A stretch of DNA of 64,000 nucleotides from Haematococcus lacustris (GCA_030144725.1 JASKMD010000026.1:14547630-14611629), one strand, 5' to 3'; counted from the first letter of the stretch, positions 33,677 to 44,695 are shown. Translations and numbers: made by a program. Notes: a model not told the origin generated them from the letters alone.

Positions 33677-34990
33677 GCTTCCGGCCCACATTACCCATAG
33701 CCACCTCCCTCCCTTTCTTCGGTTTGTAGGCCTCTTGCAATAGCCGATAGGGTAGAATATCCTCTAGTTGGGTCTATACGTAGGGACCCACATCATATCA
33801 GTATACCCAGAGGTTATATGTCTTCTCACACATTTGGTAGTTTATCAATTACCAGCAGTTTTAGTAGAATACACTTCTTCACACATCCATGTTTTGGCTT
33901 GTTTAGTATTTTTCAGTTTCATTTGCGTGCAGTGCTCCTTGCATGCGTGGTCCTATGAGGTCCCCAACGTGTAGTAGTAGTAGTAGTAGTTGTTACACTA
34001 AGGAGGGAGGGCTCGGGTGGATACAAGCCAACCTCCAAAGGTAAAAGACTAAGGAGAGAACAGGGAAAAAGGGAAAGAGAAGGGGAACTACCTAGGAAAG
34101 AACTCAGAGAAGGAAGTATCCACGCTAGTCACGCTGGAACCAGCTTTCTAGGGTCAGTATTGTGAAAACTATTCTGGTCATTGTTCTCGTTGTACCACCG
34201 CCTTCTTTACCTCAGTCAGGCGGCCCCAACATTCAAAAAATGACAGTAAACCGACCCCTGGTAGTAGGACGGCTGTAACTCTGCACTCGCTGCGCCAAAT
34301 TTAATGCTAGCTGGCTCAGTATGTAGCCAACCCAGCCAGTTACCTTTCACCCATCCAGAATGATTATCCAGTCAGTAGGCCGTGCACAGCAAAGCATCAA
34401 AGTTAGTAATTCCTATTTGAGCCGGTTCGGGGCATGCAGTCATCGCTGCGACCACCCGCGCCGCTTAGGTTGCTCTACACGAGCATGCGCATCGGCAGAA
34501 GCAGTCGGATCGGAAAGCGGTTGCAGCGATGTGGCACTGAGCCCACCTCCTCCCCATACCTGGAGGGCAATGCCACAGCTCGACCATTTGGACCTACAAC
34601 ATGCTACTTACTAGGTTAAGCTCCTCTCAGACATTGCTACAAACGCTCATACTCAGACAAGCCAAAAGCTCACTTTGGTCGGTGACCCCCAACTCCCTTA
34701 GCCGATCTCACGACCGGGGCCATGCAGTCAGACACACAACTCCACACCATGCCCGAATCAGGACTCGGCTCCTCTGAGAGTTACACTCCCCTACATGCCA
34801 TCCACCTGCGTGCAAAGTTTCATAGCTCAACTGCCACCCCACAGCCCCGTGGCCCTGATTCTGCTTGGAAAACATGATGTAACTTTGAAAGTGTCAAACT
34901 GATTGAGGCCTGAGCTATTTAATGTGCAATCTGTTTCAAGAGATGCACCAATGAGTCAAGAACAAACATTACGTATCGCTTTTTCTATGG
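33677..34990. other. 3' flank of the PPC gene and spacer; no gene seen
   Basis: A TGTAA at about 34274 is the first candidate polyadenylation signal after the stop. A (GTA)n run lies at 33972-33991. 34005-34090 is purine-rich. The open frames around 34360-34620 have no splice support. Confidence 0.45.
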
Positions 34991-36042
34991 GTGCAGCGGG
35001 TGCAACACGGTGGAGGACACAGTGGAGGAGGGGGGGGTGTAACCCGGTATTACCTTAGTGTGCGCCGACCCAGATGGTGTATTCGGCGAAAGCGAATACG
35101 CCCAGATGTTTCAATCACCCCGTCTAGGTGCCCTGCACGCCCGGCAGGCATCGCGTTGGGTGTTGGCCGGACATTCCATTTGTGCACAACCAGCTCACTA
35201 CGCTAGGTAGATGGGGTCACAGCGATGTGGCTCACGGTGCCAAGGAGACCCGTATCGCCGCTGTGATTTGTTCGCGGGCACATGTGGCAGTACGCGAGCA
35301 AAGACTCCATTGGCTAGCGCTGATGGTCAGATTACGCGGACTAAACCGTGGCTGCCAATGTGACAAACGCTATCGAAAACGATGCGGTATTGAGAGAGTA
35401 CTTGCATGAAGATTACCAACCCCATGTTGGGGCCGCCCGAACCTCAGCTGTGGTGCTGTTGGGCTCGGGACCCGCCGCTATGCTCTGGCACACAAGCCAA
35501 CTCCTGCTGCTCCTCTAACCCTTGCCAGAAGTGTTGTCCATCCTGCAGAGTCTGGCACACCCTTTGCATGTTGCCACCTAGCCAAACCTATCTGATCTAA
35601 TCTGTCTTGGAAGAATCTCTCTATGATGTAGCCTCTTGGAGCTCTAGCAGCAAGTGGTTGAAGTGCTCGGAGACATTGTGAGCGGGGGGTATGTAGCACA
35701 CACCCAGCAACACATCGCCCTCAAGCCCACACACACACCCTGCCAGCCTGACCCAAAGCAGCTGCATGGCTTTAGCTCACAATGTGTGATGTCAAAGCTC
35801 ACACAACAGCCATTGCACTTCACTTACCTGCACCCACCCGCCAACATCCCGCACATTCAGGGACATGTGCCCTTTTCTGTAAGAGAACGTGTAGTCGACA
35901 TATGGAAGGTAGAGACACGTTGCTTAATGCTCGCCTGCCTGCCGCCTTCCACTTGCCGCCTTCTTGACTAGTTGATCCATGCGACATGGAGCCAGCTCCT
36001 TCAAACCCGCGACCAGCCCTCAAAGGCTTTTGCTGCTCCTCA
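34991..36042. other. No gene seen; holds a dispersed repeat at 35325-35437
   Basis: Bases 35325-35437 are an inverted copy of 535-650 (shared block CCAACATGGGGTTGGTAATC on the other strand). The remainder shows nothing I can support. Confidence 0.5.
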
Positions 36043-36570
36043 TTACGATTCAGAAGTCGCCGGGCGAGGGGACGTTTGGACTGCCGACCGGCTGGTGATG
36101 GAGGCCGCTGTCGAGGACCGCGGCACTGTGCCGGTGACGGGACCGCGGCCCCGCAGACTGTCAAACGTCGCTGGCGGCTCGCCCACGCCATAGTCCCGGG
36201 TGTAGATGGAGCGCCAGGTGTCCGTCCACAACTGCGACTTGTGAAGGTCGGCAAAAGCCTTCTCGGTCCATTTGTCCTGCGCACGTGTGTCGAGGGCGAG
36301 GGAACCCTGACCCTGACCCTGACAGCCTTGCAACATGGTGCCAAGTACAGGTACAGTACACCGCATCCCTACCATAAGCGTGCAAATGCCGACTGGTCTG
36401 TTTCCAGCATGTCCTCAAGCTAGCCCACTCATTGCAACAGCCCCCTTTGGCACAGGGCGCATAACATGCTGGGGAGATGCTGCAGCACCCACCGGGGGCC
36501 TTGAGAAGGCAGGGGTGTTGGGCAGGGAGCCCAGAAACTTGGCTCGAGGGTCGTTGGTGGCACTTCTCAT
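36043..36570 (-). CDS. Small two-exon gene, unknown product
   Basis: The first exon starts at an ATG at 36570 (MRSATNDPRAKFLGSLPN) and has codon use like the other genes, ending about 36430-36460. The second exon follows an acceptor CGTGCGCAG at about 36287 and reads DKWTEKAFADLHKS, then WTDTWRSIYTRDYGVGEPP, with a stop at 36043. I could not find a donor whose phase fits the second exon, so the junction is unresolved. Upstream exons are possible. The Trp/Tyr-rich short motifs are of the kind seen in ciliary inner-microtubule proteins, but I do not recognise the family. Confidence 0.5.
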
Positions 36571-36942
36571 CTACAGGGTGCATGCGAGCATGCTGGCTGG
36601 TGGCGACGCAGGGTCAATGAAGGGTGTGAGGGTTCAGCGCGAATGGATGTGCATGGGTGATGGTGTCGACCCTGGCCTGGCATGCAGGCGCTTGGTGTGT
36701 GCAGCTCATCCAAGGCGCTCTAATGGCTGGGGCAGAGTAGCAGCAGGTGCCCCTGAACGTGGTGCCCTCAGGGCAGCAACGCCGCACCGCAATCCAACCC
36801 ACGACACGATGCACACTGTGCACACGACACGATGTCAGCGTACCATCTGGTGGCCTCAACTAAGGCATGCAGGCATGCTTTCGAACCCCGTGAAGGGCGT
36901 AGCCTGGATGAGCCAAGGGAGGAAGCGAGGGGTCAGGCCTCA

Positions 36943-38230
36943 GTGGTGAGCACCTCAAAATGCTTGGCAAATTCCTTGATGGGCTTTGAGAAGGCCGTGA
37001 GGGTGGAAGTAGCCAGGCACTGTCTTCACATCCACCCTTGAACTAGATGGGCAGGTCAGGGGTGAGATGTGAGGGGTCACACCTGAAACTCCAGGTGCTC
37101 ACTCCGTCCATGCGCTGTGGTGGTCACACTCTCCCCCCAATGTGAAGGGGAGATGCCCAGCCAGTGTCCACCCCTGCAGCAGGTCAGGGCGGGAGGCTGC
37201 TCATCAGCAGAGGAGGGCCAGCCCGGTCCTTTGTCAAACAAACCCAGCCATCCCAATGTGGTGAGAGGCGGCGTAGTCTGGTAAGCAGCCACCTGGCAGC
37301 GGGCAGCAACCCGCTGCTGGCGCTGCTTGCGCTGCTTGCGCTGCTTGCGCTGCTTGCGCTGCTTGCGCTGCTTGCGCTGCTTGCGCTGCTTGCGCTGCTT
37401 GCGCTGCTTGCGCTGCTTGCGCTGCTTGCGCTGCTTGCGCTGCTTGCGCTGCTTGCGCTGCTTGCGCTGCTTGCGCTGCTTGCGCTGCTTGCGCTGCTTG
37501 CGCTGCTTGCGCTGCTTGCGCTGCTTGCGCTGCTTGCGCTGCTTGCGCTGCTTGCGCTGCTTGCGCTGCTTGCGCTGCTGCTGGGGACTGAGCCCCACAC
37601 CGTCTTGGCCTGCCCACTGCTCTGAGACCGTCGCTGCTGCCAGGCTGAAGTGTCCCGTGTCCTGCTTCACCTGCTCACTTCGCCCCTCTGGCGGCTGAGG
37701 CCACTGGGTTTGCCCTTGCTACAGCCCTTGCTACAGCCCGCTGCTGACTTGCCTCACCCCCTGATGTGCCTGACCCCCTAGCCTGCAGCGAGCACCTGTG
37801 TCTGGCCACTGTGGCGTCCCCACTGAGAGGCAGCAGGCACACACCTTTTGGGCGGGCTGGTGTGGTCTTGTTGCGCCTGGTCGCCAAAGCCCTGCTTGCC
37901 GTACAGCAGAGTGCCATGAGTGCTGGCAGTCACCAGGGAGGAGGAGGAGCGCCCTGGCTGCACGGACGGTGTGCAGCAGGCAGGCGCAGGCACAGGCGCA
38001 GGCTGGCTGTTGGTGGCAGAGAACAAGCTGTCAGGGGGTGATGGCTGGCCAGCAAGGGGCAGCAGGTTGCTGCTGCTCATCACTGCAGCAGCCACAGGAT
38101 GTAAGCCCACGGCACACATGTGGCAGCTGTCGGGCAGGAGGTGCTCCATGCAGTGAGAGCAGGTCACACAGCAGGCAACGGCAACGGCTGCTGGCCAAGG
38201 CTCAGGCTGCCGGCTGCCTGGGTCAGCAAG
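36943..38230 (-). CDS. Three-exon (or longer) gene with a Lys-Gln-Arg minisatellite, unknown product
   Basis: Exons from high coordinate: about 38220-37796 (Cys-rich CVTCSHCMEHLLPDSCHMC, then HGTLLYGKQGFGDQ, ends GGCCAGACACAG|GTGCTC), 37670-37083 (starts VKQDTGHFSLAAATVSEQW, then the KQR repeat, then WLGISPSHWGES, ends TTTCAG|GTGTGA) and 37019-36943 (CLATSTLTAFSKPIKEFAKH, stop). All junctions are phase 0. The C-x2-C-x2-C ... C-x2-C spacing suggests metal binding but is not a family I can name. The true start is uncertain; an earlier exon may exist. The 3' end of the CFAP68-like gene lies less than 100 bases upstream on the same strand. Confidence 0.5.
37312..37580 (-). repeat. 9-bp minisatellite, about 28-30 copies
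   Basis: Unit GCGCTGCTT on the plus strand, almost perfect. It encodes Lys-Gln-Arg on the minus strand, the frame of the flanking exon, giving a highly basic tract of about 85 residues. The other frames read Ala-Gln-Ala or Leu-Leu-Ala and are shadows. Confidence 0.95.
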
Positions 38231-38291
38231 GCAAAGGTCATAAAACCAATCACAAGGACATGACAGGGGCATGCGAACGGGGCATTGGAGT

Positions 38292-39535
38292 CTAAGAAGA
38301 GGTATTGCGGTTGGTCGCAGATGGCTTTGATGTGCCTTTACGGCGATCTTCACAGCGATGTTGCGTTGATGTCAGTACGGCAGTTGGACGCACCTCAGCG
38401 GGCGGACGGGCCACCCCATTCGCGGACCGCATCCGTGCGGCGTACGCTGTGTCATGCGTGTTGACGAAGTTGGCGGTGTGCTCCGTGTCCCACAGCCGGT
38501 TCAACCGCAGCTCCTTGGGGTGCCAGCCTGCAACGAGGACCGAGTGAGGACCGACTGACACACTGGAGGCCCCAGTCAGCCAGTCCAAGGCACTGGCACT
38601 GGCCAGACAGCGCATCATGGCCGCCCGGTTGCATGGGGCAAGGTGCAGGCTGGGTGACGATTGATGGGTCAGGGCGAGAGCAGTGGGGTCTGAGCTACAG
38701 CAGAGTATGCACAGGGCCAGAGCGGCTTGGAAGGAGGTGTTGGCTGGGCGTGGTCGTGTGAGTATGGTGAGCAGCACATCACGGCCGCCCGGTGAGCCAG
38801 GGTGGTTGATGCAAGGGTGACACCGGGGCCAGCCTGCATGTCAGCCTCAAGCTTCAATGTCCTATGGGGCTGGCGTCAGAGCTGCGGCATGGCTGGCATG
38901 GGAACACCAGAGCCACTCCTAATGGCTGGGGAAGGAAGATGTAGGGATCACACATAGAGGGTGGATGCTCCTCGCCTCTCCCACCTGTTTGTTCCCTTTC
39001 ACCGCTGACCCTGGCCCTGCCCTTTGCATTGCCCTAGGCCCCCCCAGCTGCCCCTGGCCCCGTCAAACTGCCTGCTGCCCTTCCCAGCCCTAGGGTGCAC
39101 ACCAGGGATGTGGCCCGCGTCATGCCTGTCCTCCACCCAGTTGTCCATCAGGGTGTCAGCCCCTGTGACCCGGCCGCCCTCTGAGGGGATGGCGTCCAGG
39201 TATGAGGTGTGGCGCTGAAACCTGCAGGCCCGGGCCCAGGGGCAGCAGGGAAGGGCAGCCTGGGGCAGGGGTAGGGGGGGTCAAAGCAGCCCGGGGCAGG
39301 GGCAGCGAGAGGGGCTGTCTGAGGCAGGCTAATGGCACAGGTGGGCCTGGCGGAAAGGTAGTCAGGGTCAGGGTTTTGTTGTCATTAGGTGGCGGAGGGG
39401 TTGGTGGTTACAGGGGCATGGAGGTTAAGGTGGTTAGGCATGCACGGGTAGCTCCCTGCGTGGCCCCTTACCTCAACATGTTCACCTTGGGCACTGCACG
39501 GTCGTGAACTGTCTTGGGCAGCGACACCCTCTTGC
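38292..39535 (-). CDS. CFAP68 (C11orf1)-like ciliary doublet-microtubule inner protein, 3' exons
   Basis: Three exons join in phase: 39535-39472 (KRVSLPKTVHDRAVPKVNML), 39221-39103 (QRHTSYLDAIPSEGG, then TLMDNWVEDRHDAGHIP) and 38527-38292 (WHPKELRLNRLWDTEHTA, then NTHDTAYAARM, stop TAG). Junction phases are 2 and 1 and fit exactly. The order TLxxNWxE(D/E)R(H/Y)D followed by (H/Y)DT(A/S)Y matches what I recall of vertebrate CFAP68/C11orf1, a small filamentous protein bound inside ciliary doublet tubules. A flagellated alga would be expected to have one. The resemblance is short, so I am moderately sure. A likely 5' exon is at 40339-40554; the exon joining it to 39535 was not found. Confidence 0.55.
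38640..38782. repeat. Dispersed repeat, copy at 46565-46712 and partial copy at 53898-53944
   Basis: Shares GGTGACGATTGATGGG, GGGCGAGAGCAGTGGGGTCT and TTGGAAGGAGGTGTTGGCTG with 46565-46712 in direct orientation, about 90 percent identical. The first 45 bases also occur in the intron between exons 2 and 3 of the kinase gene at 53898-53944. Confidence 0.8.
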
Positions 39536-39539
39536 CTGC

Positions 39540-40338
39540 AGCCAGGACCCGCCCCACATCCCAGGTAGTGGCCCACCGCCATCAGTGCACCATGACCTGC
39601 TTCAGGTGTGGCCTCCACAGCCTGCCTCCCTACAAGCCAGCAGGCTGGTGCTGGATGGCCCAGGCATGCAGCCGCATCAGCCATGCAGCCCAGGGTCACC
39701 CATGGTGTCCTGGAGGCCATGCGCCATGCAGCTGGCAGGTGCGCCTGGGTGGGTGGGAGAGATAAAGGTGACCACTCACAGCCAAGTGACACCCACGTGC
39801 ATGTGCGCTCTTTGTGTGGCTGGCATGTGGTTGTGTTTCAGATGCCTGTTAGTTGAACTGGGTTGGGGCAACATTGGTGGCAGAGGGAGCTACAGACATG
39901 TGTGGCCTGGCTAGTAAGGGAAGGCAAGCGGTGGCAGTGTGACCAGGACCCTCACCAGATGGCACCGCCTAACAGAAGCATTGGCAGACAGGCAGCATCA
40001 CTCCTACACATAAGGAGTAACCTGTGTTGGTGTGGTGGTGCCATGGTATCAGCACAGGGTGCCTCTTTCTTTGTGTTGAACACTCTTCCTCCTATGACTG
40101 GGTCAACCCTTCTTCTCTGTATAGCTGCGTTTAGCTGTGTTAGCTGTGTTCAGCTGTGTTTAGCAGTGTTTGGCTGTGTTCAGTATGTTTAGCTGGCAGG
40201 CCTACAAGTCCAGCAGCAGAGCTGCATAGGCCCTCCCAGCTGTGAGGGGCTCCTTCTGCCCTTGGTTATCCAGCAAGCTGGTCCCGCCACATCCAGTCAC
40301 GCCACAGGAACACGACCTGTCAGCTGTTTGTTGCTGCT
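39540..40338. other. Probable intron of the CFAP68-like gene; nothing else supported
   Basis: No element recognised. Short TTAGCTGTGTTCAGCTGTG-type repeats lie at 40120-40195. Confidence 0.35.
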
Positions 40339-40554
40339 CTAGCCTCCACAGCACAAGCCCATGCACTTTGCTACCGCCCCATCCTCCTCCTGCCACCCTC
40401 CACGGTGCCCCGGTGCTGCCTTGACCCAGTCCTGCCTGCTGCCATGCTGGCTGCCTGTCTGCCCTGCCGACATGCCTGTCAAGGCCGCCAGGTCCTGCAC
40501 CCGCGGGTCTGTCAGCAGCCGGCTGGGGTCCAGTGCGCCGGGCTTATGCGCCAT
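40339..40554 (-). CDS. Candidate 5' exon of the CFAP68-like gene
   Basis: An ATG at 40554 opens MAHKPGALDPSRLLTDPRVQ and then DLAALTGMSAGQTGSQ with G/C-rich third positions. It is on the same strand and 1 kb upstream of the recognised exons. The donor is unresolved, so membership in that gene is an inference. Confidence 0.4.
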   Translation of the reverse strand: MAHKPGALDPSRLLTDPRVQDLAALTGMSAGQTGSQHGSRQDWVKAAPGHRGGWQEEDGAVAKCMGLCCGG

Positions 40555-40776
40555 GCTCTGACCCAAGTACCTGAGCAGGCACCAGGGAGGAGGAGGCGTG
40601 CCTGGCTGAAGGCGCATGGTATGCAGCAGGCAGGCGCAGGCGCAGGCTGACTGATGGTGGCAGAGGGCCAAAACCTTTGGCAAAGTTGCAGGAGCGCCAA
40701 GATGCCAAGATCACGGCTGCAGTGGGCTGGGGGTGCAGGGGGGTAGGTGAGGGCTGCGGGTGTCAAGCCGCCACAG

Positions 40777-40909
40777 GTGGGGTGGGGTGGGGTGGGGTGG
40801 GGTGGGGTGGGGTGGGGTGGGGTGGGGTGGGGTGGGGTGGGGTGGGGTGGGGTGGGGTGGGGTGGGGTGGGGTGGGGTGGGGTGGGGTGGGGTGGGGTGG
40901 GGTGGGGTG
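40777..40909 (+). repeat. (GGGGT)n satellite, about 26 copies
   Basis: Near-perfect pentamer run, G-rich on the plus strand, with open frames in all phases that are shadows. It follows the candidate 5' exon of the CFAP68-like gene on its upstream side. Confidence 0.95.
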
Positions 40910-40929
40910 CGGGCGGTAAAGAGGGGGAG

Positions 40930-42036
40930 ATTGAGGGGTATGGGGTACAAAGCAGTGCAAGGCACACCAAAGAGCTCAACAGCCGTGCTCAGGAGAGGGG
41001 GAAGAAGGGGAATAATGATGAGGGATGATGAAGAGGGTGTGAGTGAGAGTTTCTGGATGCAGATTATGTTGGTCAAGAGCAAATGGCTTGTAAGGCTGGT
41101 AAAGGGGAAAAGCAAGACTTGAGCCAAGGCAGGTCCCCTTTCATGCCGGCAGCGTGGTATAGCTTACTTCTCCATGCATCACCCACATGTCCAGCTTCTT
41201 TGCCGATCTTTGCATAGCAGCAGATCCACTCTGTTCTTTCTCAATGCGCAAGCTTTCCTTCTTTGCTGGGGTCAGAGGACTGCTAATCCAACCTGCGTGC
41301 CAGCATGCATCACCAATGTACGTCACCACTCGGCTTGTCTACTTACTTGGACACCTGGTGGCCTAAGTGAGGATGGGCAATGGTGTCCTGTAATGATGCC
41401 CGTCAGGCTTATGCATCATGCTTATACCCAAGTGCCTGGCAGGCAGTATTGGTGATGTGCGGGCGTGACGCGGGAATCAAGCGAGTGGCAGTACATGGTA
41501 AGAACTTGCATTGCAGCCACCGGTCTTGTTAGAGTCGCCGGTGCAGCGAGCACATATGGACGACGTAGAATGCAATGTAAGCGATACATGTCGTGTGCCC
41601 CCGCGTTGCTGAGGGCATTGCGCTTCACTCACTAGGGGTGCTTTCGTATCGAGACATGCGCTCTAAGGCCATTATCGCTGGGACACGCTGTACTCCGTGC
41701 TCCTTTGCTGCGTTTCTCGATAGCAAGCTGCGCCTCGATTGGTGATATAGCTGCCAGCTACGTGCGCTTCGCCGATGCAGGGATTGGTGGGCGATGGGCG
41801 ACACACGAATCTGTGCGACACCCCCTGCAAAGAGGGGTACAGGAAACCTGCAAAGATGGTCGAGAGTGGTAAGAGCTGCGCGTGAACGTGTGAAGAATGA
41901 AATGTTCTCTTGTTTCTGTTGTCTGCTGGTCTAATCACCCAGACTTGTTCTGAGATAGAACCGACATGTCGCTGTGCCCTTGCCGATGGTGGTGTAGAGC
42001 TTGGTAGGAGACAACGTTAACGGAACCGCAATGCCT
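40930..42036. other. No gene recognised
   Basis: 1.1 kb with no repeat shared with the rest of the window and no exon with splice support. Confidence 0.45.
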
Positions 42037-42178
42037 CGGACAGTGAAGTGGACCGCGAGCTCGAGGCTCAGCCTGGACCAAGCCAGGCGCAGCAGGCCAA
42101 GAAGGCCAGCGGTGACGAGCGCTGGGCCCGCCAAAACGACAACACTTGGCATGCCAAGAAGTGCGACATATTGATATG
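42037..42178 (+). pseudogene. Transposase N-terminus-like fragment (BED finger-like)
   Basis: One plus-strand frame reads DSEVDRELEAQPG, then KKASGDERWARQNDNTWHAK and KC before a stop near 42170. A related segment occurs in the minus-strand pseudogene 44880-45578 (RKASGEACAARVRDNTFHVR then KC). The shared KASG..-AR..DNT.H..KC pattern recalls the Cys/His finger at the start of hAT-type transposases. The fragment is too short for a firm call. Confidence 0.35.
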
Positions 42179-42472
42179 ATGAAGACCTAGGGAGCGGTTG
42201 CTGAAATTAGGCATTAGATTAGGCAAAGGTGAAGCCATACGGTGAAGGCATACTGCCGGTGTGAGCGAGGCTGGTTAAGACGACAAGATGAAAAGGCTAT
42301 ATATATGTTGGGGCGTATTTGGCAATAACGGCGCGTGTGACACACCAGCACGCTACCTATGGCTACTTATGGATAGTGGAGGATGGCTAGTTCTTTAGAG
42401 CATGATCGAGATATTTAGGCTATGTGGTTCGCATTTTCAGAACATTGAGGATATGCAACATGACGCCGCCAG

Positions 42473-42614
42473 TCCCTTTGTCCCTCACTAGGGCCTCCAT
42501 TTGAGCCGGACCACCAGGGACCACTAGTGGGCAATAGTCGCCCGACTCAAGTGGTGTTAATGGGCTGTGTGGAGTATACCCATTGCACATGGACATGGTG
42601 CATGAGTGCCTATG
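42473..42614 (-). repeat. Fanzor-like element 3' terminus, copy 1
   Basis: Nearly identical to 58611-58782 over CCTCACTAGGGCCTCCA, the palindrome ACCACTAGTGG and GTGGAGTATACCCATTGCAC. The outer boundary is at about 42473, where similarity between copies stops. On the inner side it is broken at 42614 by the insertion of another transposon and resumes at 44388. Confidence 0.75.
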
Positions 42615-44387
42615 GTCACCCCCGCCATTGGCTGCACCCCCGTGGCTCAAGAGATAAAAACTTTCTCATTTCTGCACGGATGAGGCCGCCGATTCGTGCG
42701 ATGAGTTGCTTATGGCCTAACTAGAGTGGAGCCAGCCCCAGCGGTTTGCCGGGTGGCTGGCCCCAACACGCGACGTGTTCTGGCGCCACGCAGACACTCT
42801 TAGCAACCGCTGTAGGCAGCTGGGACCCAGCGCGGCGTGAACGGCGCATCCAAATTTATTTTTAAACCAGCATGCAACAGCGCGTTAGATCGCATTCTTC
42901 AACACGGGTTCAGTCCACATGTGACAGCAATGTCAAGGTGGTTACCGCATCGGTGCTTGTGGTTCTTTTGCAGCCAAACGCAGCTAGAATCAGTCAAAAA
43001 GATGCATAAACTGAGCTGATATGAGTATCACCCCCCACACATGAAACGGACCACACATCAAGACAACGCGTTTCTGCTTTGCAGACACGTTAGGTGACCA
43101 CACAGGGAGCCGCGCTGAACTGGCGATTCATCATTTGACGTCCTGGTTGGACAGTTATGGCAGCCGGAAAAAGCCGGAATTTGACGTTACACGAGGTGCA
43201 CGCTGTTCGGGTGCAGGGACAGGCCACAAGCCATACCACCACTTTTAACATGTCACCAGCACTAGCACTAGCACTAGAACACATGTCAGGGGGGGTACTG
43301 CGCCCGACAAAAATACAAAAATTTGAAAAGCTGGTCCGCTGTGCGCGATAGCTGTTCTCTAGGGTGCGTCAATCTATATTAGATCTATATTAGACGACCT
43401 AATATAATACGGGTCTAATACGCACCTAATATTAGATGGCAAGAGCAGGTTCCCACCGGGGTTCAAATCGCGGGGATCTCAGTAGGTTGTTCATTTGCGC
43501 CAAGCGGTGTGTTTCGCCTGTGAGGCTTGCTCAACCCATAATCAACGATTGTTGACATTGCACGTGCATCTGAAGGCCATGCTGGGCGATGGATGGGTGG
43601 CAGATGGGTGGGTGGCAGTGATTATTCTCGGAGGTCAGGCCCAATGCTGACCAGTTGCGCTCTGCCGCAGCTGTCGTATTGTTACTATCGGGCTGTAAGG
43701 TCCCAGAGATCGCGGCGTACGCTGATGTCCGCTGTGACAGTCTTCATAAAGTTGTTAAAGTAGTTAAAGTTGTCCTCATCAATTGCGCCCTTATTGTTCA
43801 CTGCACGCGGGCATCGCTTGCAGAATGCTTTGACGATGCCCTCCACGAACTCAAGATCCCAAGTTGCGGTGAACTTGCGAGCCTGGACTTTCAACATCAC
43901 CACAGACGTGTCAGTCTTCTTGCCATTGTACTTCTGTTATCTGATTGCTGCTACGCCGCTTGGCTGCCAATGTAGCAGCCGGCCTGCCTGCCGGCTGGAA
44001 GTGACAATGTGACACGCTTGCAATTGCGACCAGTGCGCTAGGGTCGCACGGCTGCACTCACAGCGCCCAGGATCAAACATCGCCATCTAATACGCATATT
44101 AGATCTAATACCGGCCGGATTAGATCTAATATAATCTAATACCTAATATTAGGCGGGGGGAGCCGCGCCCTACTGTTCTCTGATCACAGCCCCACTAAGC
44201 AGGCCATTCCCGGCACAACGCGACCCGATCTCACAGCACCCCCGCCCGCCCCGGCACAGGTGCACATCAGCCCGAGCAGCCCGCTAGCTTCGCTTTAATG
44301 AGCTGCATCGCCCTGCGCGAGAATCGCTGTAACACTCATAAAAACCAGAAAGATTTTATCAGGGGTGCAGCCAATGGCGGGGGTGAC
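42615..44387. mobile_element. DNA transposon nested in the Fanzor-like element
   Basis: Left end GTCACCCCCGCCATTGGCTG at 42615; right end is the inverse of the same 26 bases ending at 44387. Flanks CCTATG and CCTATC are an imperfect 6-base target duplication. The related copy at 58611-58950 has the uninterrupted site (GTGCCTACCACCCATACTA), so this insertion is well documented by an empty site. Interior holds two TCTAAT/ATTAGA palindrome blocks (43370-43440, 44085-44157) and a short coding-like frame at 43685-43903. End sequence resembles that of the 7920-9240 element. Confidence 0.8.
43685..43903 (-). CDS. Short coding-like frame inside the nested transposon, unknown
   Basis: An ATG at 43903 opens a 72-residue frame with ARKFTATWDLEFVEGIVKAF, then CKRCPRAVNNKG and NFNYFNNFMK. 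Composition is protein-like (CxxC, aromatic spacing) and unlike random frames nearby. It may be a transposase remnant. No splice partners found. Confidence 0.35.
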   Translation of the reverse strand: MVMLKVQARKFTATWDLEFVEGIVKAFCKRCPRAVNNKGAIDEDNFNYFNNFMKTVTADISVRRDLWDLTAR

Positions 44388-44560
44388 CCTATCACCTACA
44401 CTATTGCCTGACCGCGAGGGCTATCGTGTAGGGTTGACATGGAAAACATGCACTGATTGTGAGCTGATGACAGGTCAAAGTGGGGGGCACACCCTACTGT
44501 GCCTCAGCAGGCTGCTACTGAGCCTTGGGTGGCTTGTCTCGCAGCCGCTTGTGGCTAGGG
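44388..44560 (-). pseudogene. 3' end of a Fanzor-like coding region and its UTR, copy 1
   Basis: Matches 58783-58955 in order: ACTATTGCCTGACC, AAAACATGCA.TGATTGTGAG, GGGGGGCAC and GCTTGTCTCGCA. On the minus strand it reads KRLRDKPPKAQ, a stop, then QPAEAQ and a stop, the C-terminal tail of the same protein family as 58887-59635. The rest of the gene is missing; a palindromic block follows at 44557. Confidence 0.65.
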
Positions 44561-44695
44561 ATCGTCCCGACCCATCTAACGTTAGACTAGATTAGACGAA
44601 TCTAACGTTAGATTGGCTTGCTAGATCTAGTCTAACCATCTAATCTAACGTTAGATCTACGTAGATCTACGTAGATGGGACGATCCCTATATATA
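44557..44695. repeat. Palindromic block built of TCTAACGTTAGA and TAGATCTACGTAGATC
   Basis: The ends AGGGATCGTCCC (44558) and its inverse GGGACGATCCCT (44679-44690) bracket about 100 bases rich in TCTAACGTTAGA-type palindromes. This could be a miniature foldback element. Related AT-rich palindrome blocks lie at 31187-31290, 43370-43440 and 44085-44157. Confidence 0.65.

Noticed and set aside
34360..34619. Open frame with several Cys and His
   Set aside because: No splice sites, poor codon bias and no similar sequence elsewhere in the window.
40512..41127. Thr-Pro-His repeat frames
   Set aside because: Translation of the (GGGGT)n satellite.
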